From: Oscillatoriales cyanobacterium | Lineage (GTDB): Bacteria; Cyanobacteriota; Cyanobacteriia; Cyanobacteriales; Laspinemataceae | Direction of reading: 5' to 3' | Length of the DNA: 45,567 nucleotides | Assembly: GCA_011390955.1 (NCBI GenBank) | Contig: JAABRM010000058.1 | Span: 1 to 45,567 of the forward strand | In this document: piece by piece, positions 42,031 through 45,567 of the stretch | How the letters are laid out: the number at the start of each line of letters is the position of its first letter | How positions within the stretch are numbered: the stretch's first letter is position 1 | The notes under the pieces: generated by a model | What the model saw: only the letters and a program-made list of their open reading frames with translations | What the model was told of the DNA's origin: nothing | Databases searched by the model: none | Program-made: the position numbers and the translations under genes

Positions 42031-42771
42031 TCACGTGGGATCGTCATTTTGAGTCGAAACTTTTGGCGGGTCTGTATTTGTCATCCCTGGACTCAATAAA
42101 TCTGGGCGCCGTTGTTGGGTGCGTTCCAGTTGTTGCTGCGATCGCCACTGAGCAATTGCCCCATGATTGCCCGAAAGCAGCACATCCGGCACTTTCCAGC
42201 CGCGAAACTCTGGCGGGCGGGTATAGTGAGGATAATCCAGCAACCCCAACCCGTTAACAACTTCAAAGCTTTCCGCCATCAGGGATGCCACTTTCCCCAC
42301 GGTTCCCGGCAGCAAACGCACCACCCCATTAATCAACGCCAAAGCGGGAATTTCGCCCCCAGTCAGCACAAAATCACCCAAAGAAATTTCTCTAGTGACT
42401 AAATGCATCACCCGTTCATCCACCCCTTCATAGTGACCGCAAATTAAAACCAGTTGATCGTAATTATTGGCCAACTCCTTAAATAGAGATTGATTCATCC
42501 GTTCTCCTTGCGGGGTTAGATAAATCACCTCGCGACGGGGCAAAACAGGTAAAGATTCTACTGCGGCAAAAATTGGTTCTGGTTTCATCACCATACCCAC
42601 CCCACCCCCGTAGGGTTCATCATCCACTTTACGGTGCTTATCGGTGGTAAAGTCCCTGGGATTCACCAGATTTACGGTAGCAATGTTTTTTTCTAGGGCT
42701 TTGCCCAAAAGCCCGGATTCCAGGGGGCTGGTAAAAAAATCAGGAAATAAAGTCACTAAATCAATACGCAC
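42031..42771 (-). CDS. trmD: tRNA (guanine-37-N1)-methyltransferase
   Basis: SAM-dependent SPOUT methyltransferase modifying G37 of tRNAs with a G36. The 246-residue protein shows RIDLVTLFPDFF, YGGGVGMVMKPEP, ICGHYEGVDERVM and LTGGEIPALALINGVVRLLPG, the trefoil-knot SAM site. The frame can begin at TTG 42789 or GTG 42783, but GTG 42771 gives the family-typical start and has GGA at good spacing. The C-terminal 30 residues are a polar tail (RTQQRRPDLLSPGMTNTD). It is not in the usual rimM/rplS context. Confidence 0.95.
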   Translation of the reverse strand: MRIDLVTLFPDFFTSPLESGLLGKALEKNIATVNLVNPRDFTTDKHRKVDDEPYGGGVGMVMKPEPIFAAVESLPVLPRREVIYLTPQGERMNQSLFKELANNYDQLVLICGHYEGVDERVMHLVTREISLGDFVLTGGEIPALALINGVVRLLPGTVGKVASLMAESFEVVNGLGLLDYPHYTRPPEFRGWKVPDVLLSGNHGAIAQWRSQQQLERTQQRRPDLLSPGMTNTDPPKVSTQNDDPT

Positions 42772-43074
42772 GGGTATTTCCACTCGCAATTTAACTTACA
42801 GTTAGGAGCGTTTCTCTTGTCGAGAGTACCAAAAAGTTTGGTATTTCTAAGGCTTCAGCCTTTAGCATTTAAGTTCGCTCACATTAAATTTATCAGTTCA
42901 GTGATTGCTATAATTGTTTTCAGCGCAAGAGAGAATCCGCTACTATTTCCTTAAATCTGGTGAGCGGATTTAAAGAGCAGAGACCGCCGAACGTCTTCTG
43001 ATCCCCAGAAAAATGTTCTGCCAATGCTCAATTCGCTAGATGCTTTAGACCAAACACGATGATCGGTGACATTA

Positions 43075-43353
43075 ATGGCTCAGTTATTAAGTGCAACAGA
43101 AATTCAAGAAAAAGTAGGCCAGCTATCCGGCTGGAAGCTGGAAGGGAAAGAAATTCGCTGCCAAAAAACCTTTAAAGACTTTGTGGAGGCGATCGCCTGG
43201 GTGAATAAATTGGTCGAACCGGCTGAAGCCGCAGGTCATCACCCAGATATCACAATTTCTTATAACAAAGTAATCGTGAGTTTAACCACTCACGATGCTG
43301 GTGGACTGACAGAACTGGACTTTGACCTAGCCATTGTGATTTCTAGTTTATAG
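43075..43353 (+). CDS. 4a-hydroxytetrahydrobiopterin dehydratase
   Basis: Pterin-4a-carbinolamine dehydratase (PCD/DCoH) of about 92 residues. The active-site signature is AAGHHPDITISYNKVIVSLTTHDAGG, with the two consecutive histidines and the later TH. It recycles 4a-hydroxypterins; in cyanobacteria without phenylalanine hydroxylase it may support pterin or molybdopterin metabolism. The frame opens at GTG 43066, but ATG 43075 (MAQLLSATEIQEK) is more typical. It is monocistronic, with a terminator hairpin at 43415-43444. Confidence 0.92.
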   Translation: MAQLLSATEIQEKVGQLSGWKLEGKEIRCQKTFKDFVEAIAWVNKLVEPAEAAGHHPDITISYNKVIVSLTTHDAGGLTELDFDLAIVISSL

Positions 43354-43414
43354 TTTCGATGACATCATTGTTGCTGGTAGAATTTTTAGTCTGAATCCGG
43401 AAAAATAAATTGTC

Positions 43415-43444
43415 CGAGGGAACAAAGATAGTTCCCTCGCTTTC
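43415..43444 (+). terminator. Terminator-like hairpin after the pterin dehydratase gene
   Basis: CGAGGGAAC (43415-43423) pairs exactly with GTTCCCTCG (43431-43439) across AAAGATA, followed by CTTTCT. The T-tail is short, so termination may be partial. Confidence 0.55.
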
Positions 43445-43578
43445 TAAAAGACGATCCAAAATATCTCCCTAGTAGGCGATCGCCTTAATCTTTAGCTCTC
43501 TAATCCCAGAGCCAGCCAACCAAAAACTCGCCCCTGAACAATATCTAAGCAGGAAGCATTGTAGTAGAAGGTAAACCT

Positions 43579-45252
43579 GTGAACAGCCAAACATTGATAC
43601 CCAGAAGCCTGGAACTGGAAAATCCAAAATTCCAGGAGGATCTAGCGACTAGAGCAGAAATAGTTGAAAAATTATTGGATATTGGTGCCGCGTTGTCGAG
43701 CGCTCACGACTTAGGCAAGTTATTAAATTTAATCTTATCCAAAAGTCGGGAAATTACCTGTAGCGATGCGGGCAGTGTTTATCTGGTAGATCGCAGTGAA
43801 CCAATTCCCAAGCTTCTGTTTAAAGTCGCCCAAAATGATTCTTTACCCAACCTCTCTTTTCAAGAATTTGCGTTACCAATCACCAAGAAAAGCTTGGCTG
43901 GGTATGTGGCTATTACAGGTGAAACTCTGAACCTGGCTAGTGCTTATGATTTGCCCTCAGATGTTCCCTATAATCTCGATCGCAGTTTTGACCATGAGCT
44001 TGGTTATTATACCCGATCGGTGCTCGTATTACCCATGCAGAACCGGGAAGGGGAAATCATGGGGGTGCTCCAACTGATTAACCGCAAGAAAAGTTGGGAT
44101 TTATTAGTTACACCAGAAAATGGTCTTGATGTCACTCAACCTTATTCCGACTGGGAAGAGCGAATTTTGCGGAGTTTAGCTTCTCAAGCGGCAATTTCTA
44201 TTGAAAGAAACGATCTCCAGGAAAGTATTGAAAATCTGTTTGCCGGTTTTGTTAAAGCTTCGGTGCAAGTGATTGAAGCGAGAGACCCTTGCACTTACGG
44301 GCATTCCGAGCGAGTGGCTGAACTGACGGTACGGCTGAGTCAAGAGGCAAATACTGTCACCACAGGTGTATTCAGTTCTCTTTATTTTAGCGATCGCCAA
44401 ATCCAAGAAATTCGCTACGCTGCTTTGCTCCATGATTTTGGCAAAGTCGGAGTCCCGGAAGCCATTTTAGTCAAACAGAAAAAACTTTATCCCCGTCAAT
44501 TAGAATTGGTAAAACACCGCTTTGCTTTAGCCAAGCGGACGTTACAATTTGAATGCGCTCAAGATAAGTTTCGCTATTTAGTGGAGCATCCGGATCGCAG
44601 ACATGGTAGCCATGAAACAAGCTGTCCACATTGCCAAGATTTGTTAAAAATTGATGCACAACTCACCAAGCAACTAGAACAATTAGATCAATATTGGCAG
44701 GTGTTGCTTGAAGCGAATGAACCGAGAATTTTGGCCGAAGAACCCTTAGCTCGTCTCAAAGAACTTTCTCAATATGTTTATGAAGATGTTGATGGGCAAA
44801 TGAAACCTTTGGTGACAGCAGAAGAACTAGAACAATTGATGGTTCGTAAAGGCAATTTAACCCCCGCAGAGCGCTTTGATATTGAATCTCATGTGACTTA
44901 TACTTATGAATTTCTCAAGCAAATTCCTTGGACAAAGGATCTGAAAAATGTGCCGACTCTGGCTTATGGTCATCACGAAAAACTTGATGGTTCGGGATAT
45001 CCTCTCGGTTTAAAAGCTGATGATATTCCCCCGCAAACTCAAATGATGACCATTGCGGATATTTATGATGCCCTGACCGCAGGCGATCGCCCCTATAAAC
45101 GGGGTTTGCCGGTAGAAACTGCCCTAAAAATTCTCCACCAAGAAGCCGCACAAAGGAAAATTAACCGGGAATTTTTGCTGCTGTTTGAACAGCGGCAGGT
45201 ATTCTCGGCGATCGGGCATAGCATAGACAATATCCAACTAGAAACTGCCTAA
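43579..45252 (+). CDS. GAF and HD-GYP domain protein
   Basis: Protein of 557 residues. Residues about 30-215 form a GAF-type sensor (GKLLNLILSKSREITCSDAGSVYLV, then VLVLPMQNREGEIMGVLQLINRKK). An HD-GYP domain follows: YGHSERVAELTVRL near 250, LLHDFGKVGVP near 285, and HHEKLDGSGYPLGL near 465, then IADIYDALTAGDRPYKRGL. The metal and GYP motifs are intact, so it could be a c-di-GMP phosphodiesterase regulated by a small ligand. About 115 extra residues separate the HD and GYP halves compared with typical proteins, and they include CPHC near 348. Start is GTG at 43579. It is transcribed alone. Confidence 0.87.
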   Translation: MNSQTLIPRSLELENPKFQEDLATRAEIVEKLLDIGAALSSAHDLGKLLNLILSKSREITCSDAGSVYLVDRSEPIPKLLFKVAQNDSLPNLSFQEFALPITKKSLAGYVAITGETLNLASAYDLPSDVPYNLDRSFDHELGYYTRSVLVLPMQNREGEIMGVLQLINRKKSWDLLVTPENGLDVTQPYSDWEERILRSLASQAAISIERNDLQESIENLFAGFVKASVQVIEARDPCTYGHSERVAELTVRLSQEANTVTTGVFSSLYFSDRQIQEIRYAALLHDFGKVGVPEAILVKQKKLYPRQLELVKHRFALAKRTLQFECAQDKFRYLVEHPDRRHGSHETSCPHCQDLLKIDAQLTKQLEQLDQYWQVLLEANEPRILAEEPLARLKELSQYVYEDVDGQMKPLVTAEELEQLMVRKGNLTPAERFDIESHVTYTYEFLKQIPWTKDLKNVPTLAYGHHEKLDGSGYPLGLKADDIPPQTQMMTIADIYDALTAGDRPYKRGLPVETALKILHQEAAQRKINREFLLLFEQRQVFSAIGHSIDNIQLETA

Positions 45253-45312
45253 CGCCCCCAGCTAATTAATCACCCAATCAATCCAGAATAACTTTAATAA
45301 GTTTATCATCAC

Positions 45313-45332
45313 AGGTCATCATACTGATGACC
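45313..45332 (+). terminator. Hairpin downstream of the HD-GYP gene
   Basis: GGTCATCA (45314-45321) pairs with TGATGACC (45325-45332) across TAC, followed by TTAATCTTTATAA. It could be a weak terminator, 60 bp past the stop. Confidence 0.45.
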
Positions 45333-45368
45333 TTAATCTTTATAACTCTATATACCGATTGTCATAGT

Positions 45369-45567
45369 TATGAAGTCCAAAAAAAATCTGTCATTCCCGC
45401 GAAGGCGGGAATCCAGAAAACCTCTGTAATTCATTATGAAGTCCAAAAAAACCTGTCATTCCCGCGAAGGCGGGAATCCAGAAAACCTCTGTAATTCATT
45501 ATGAAGTCCAAAAAAACCTGTCATTCCCGCTATGAAGGACAAAAAACCTGTCATTCCCGCGAAGGCG
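45369..45567. repeat. 65-66 bp tandem array containing a CATTCCCGC hairpin, cut by window end
   Basis: Units start with TATGAAGTCCAAAAAA and contain TGTCATTCCCGCGAAGGCGGGAATCC at 45369, 45435 and 45500. A fourth, shortened junction (TATGAAGGAC) is at 45531. The hairpin core ATTCCCGCGAAGGCGGGAAT is the same as in the centre of the MITE family A copies. The array continues beyond the window. Confidence 0.85.

Noticed and set aside
45369-45567. CRISPR array
   Set aside because: The units are contiguous tandem repeats without unique spacers, and no cas genes are near.

Overview
The window is from a filamentous, probably Oscillatoriales-type, cyanobacterium. The octamer GCGATCGC (HIP1) recurs throughout, intergenic DNA is full of short tandem and palindromic repeats, and there is a thylakoid-lumen-type pentapeptide protein, glycolate dehydrogenase subunits, a cyanobacterial GerMN lipoprotein and DUF1517. 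The exact genus cannot be read from the sequence.

Layout. 0.3-2.6 kb: GerMN lipoprotein divergent from pyrB-moaE. 3.5-5.1 kb: an ECF sigma factor and its likely anti-sigma factor. 5.1-11.6 kb: an accessory stretch with a GGCT-fold protein, two PIN-type toxin-antitoxin pairs, a retropepsin-like/DUF5678 pair, a Bro-N antirepressor-like gene, an odd class II tRNA-like gene, a winged-helix/coiled-coil protein and a frameshifted pseudogene. 11.8-17.2 kb: leuS, a DUF29 gene, and an XRE-ImmA/PIN pair whose protease motif has lost its glutamate. 17.4-25.8 kb: a lipid locus with a 3-ketosphinganine-reductase-like SDR, an ACP fused to a serine-palmitoyltransferase-like enzyme, an acyl-CoA dehydrogenase and a fatty acyl-AMP ligase, with a divergent saccharopine-dehydrogenase-like gene. 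25.9-28.7 kb: glcF and glcE. 28.9-45.3 kb: mostly housekeeping genes (tmk, tRNA-Leu, rpmF, queA, yraN, dnaG, trmD, a pterin dehydratase and a GAF/HD-GYP protein) mixed with conserved hypotheticals and two pentapeptide proteins.

The most interesting locus is the lipid cluster. Its genes would activate a fatty acid, load it on an ACP, possibly desaturate it, condense it with an amino acid and reduce the ketone. That is the logic of sphingoid-base (or capnine-like) synthesis, and it is not a pathway usually credited to cyanobacteria. The function is inferred from motifs.

The second theme is repeats. At least three MITE-like families with terminal inverted repeats, several palindromic families, and 7-8 bp tandem arrays (STRRs) sit at gene boundaries and sometimes supply stop codons. 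One palindrome family appears inside the reading frames of the GerMN lipoprotein and dnaG without breaking them. All database-style names here come from motif recognition by eye; no search was run.
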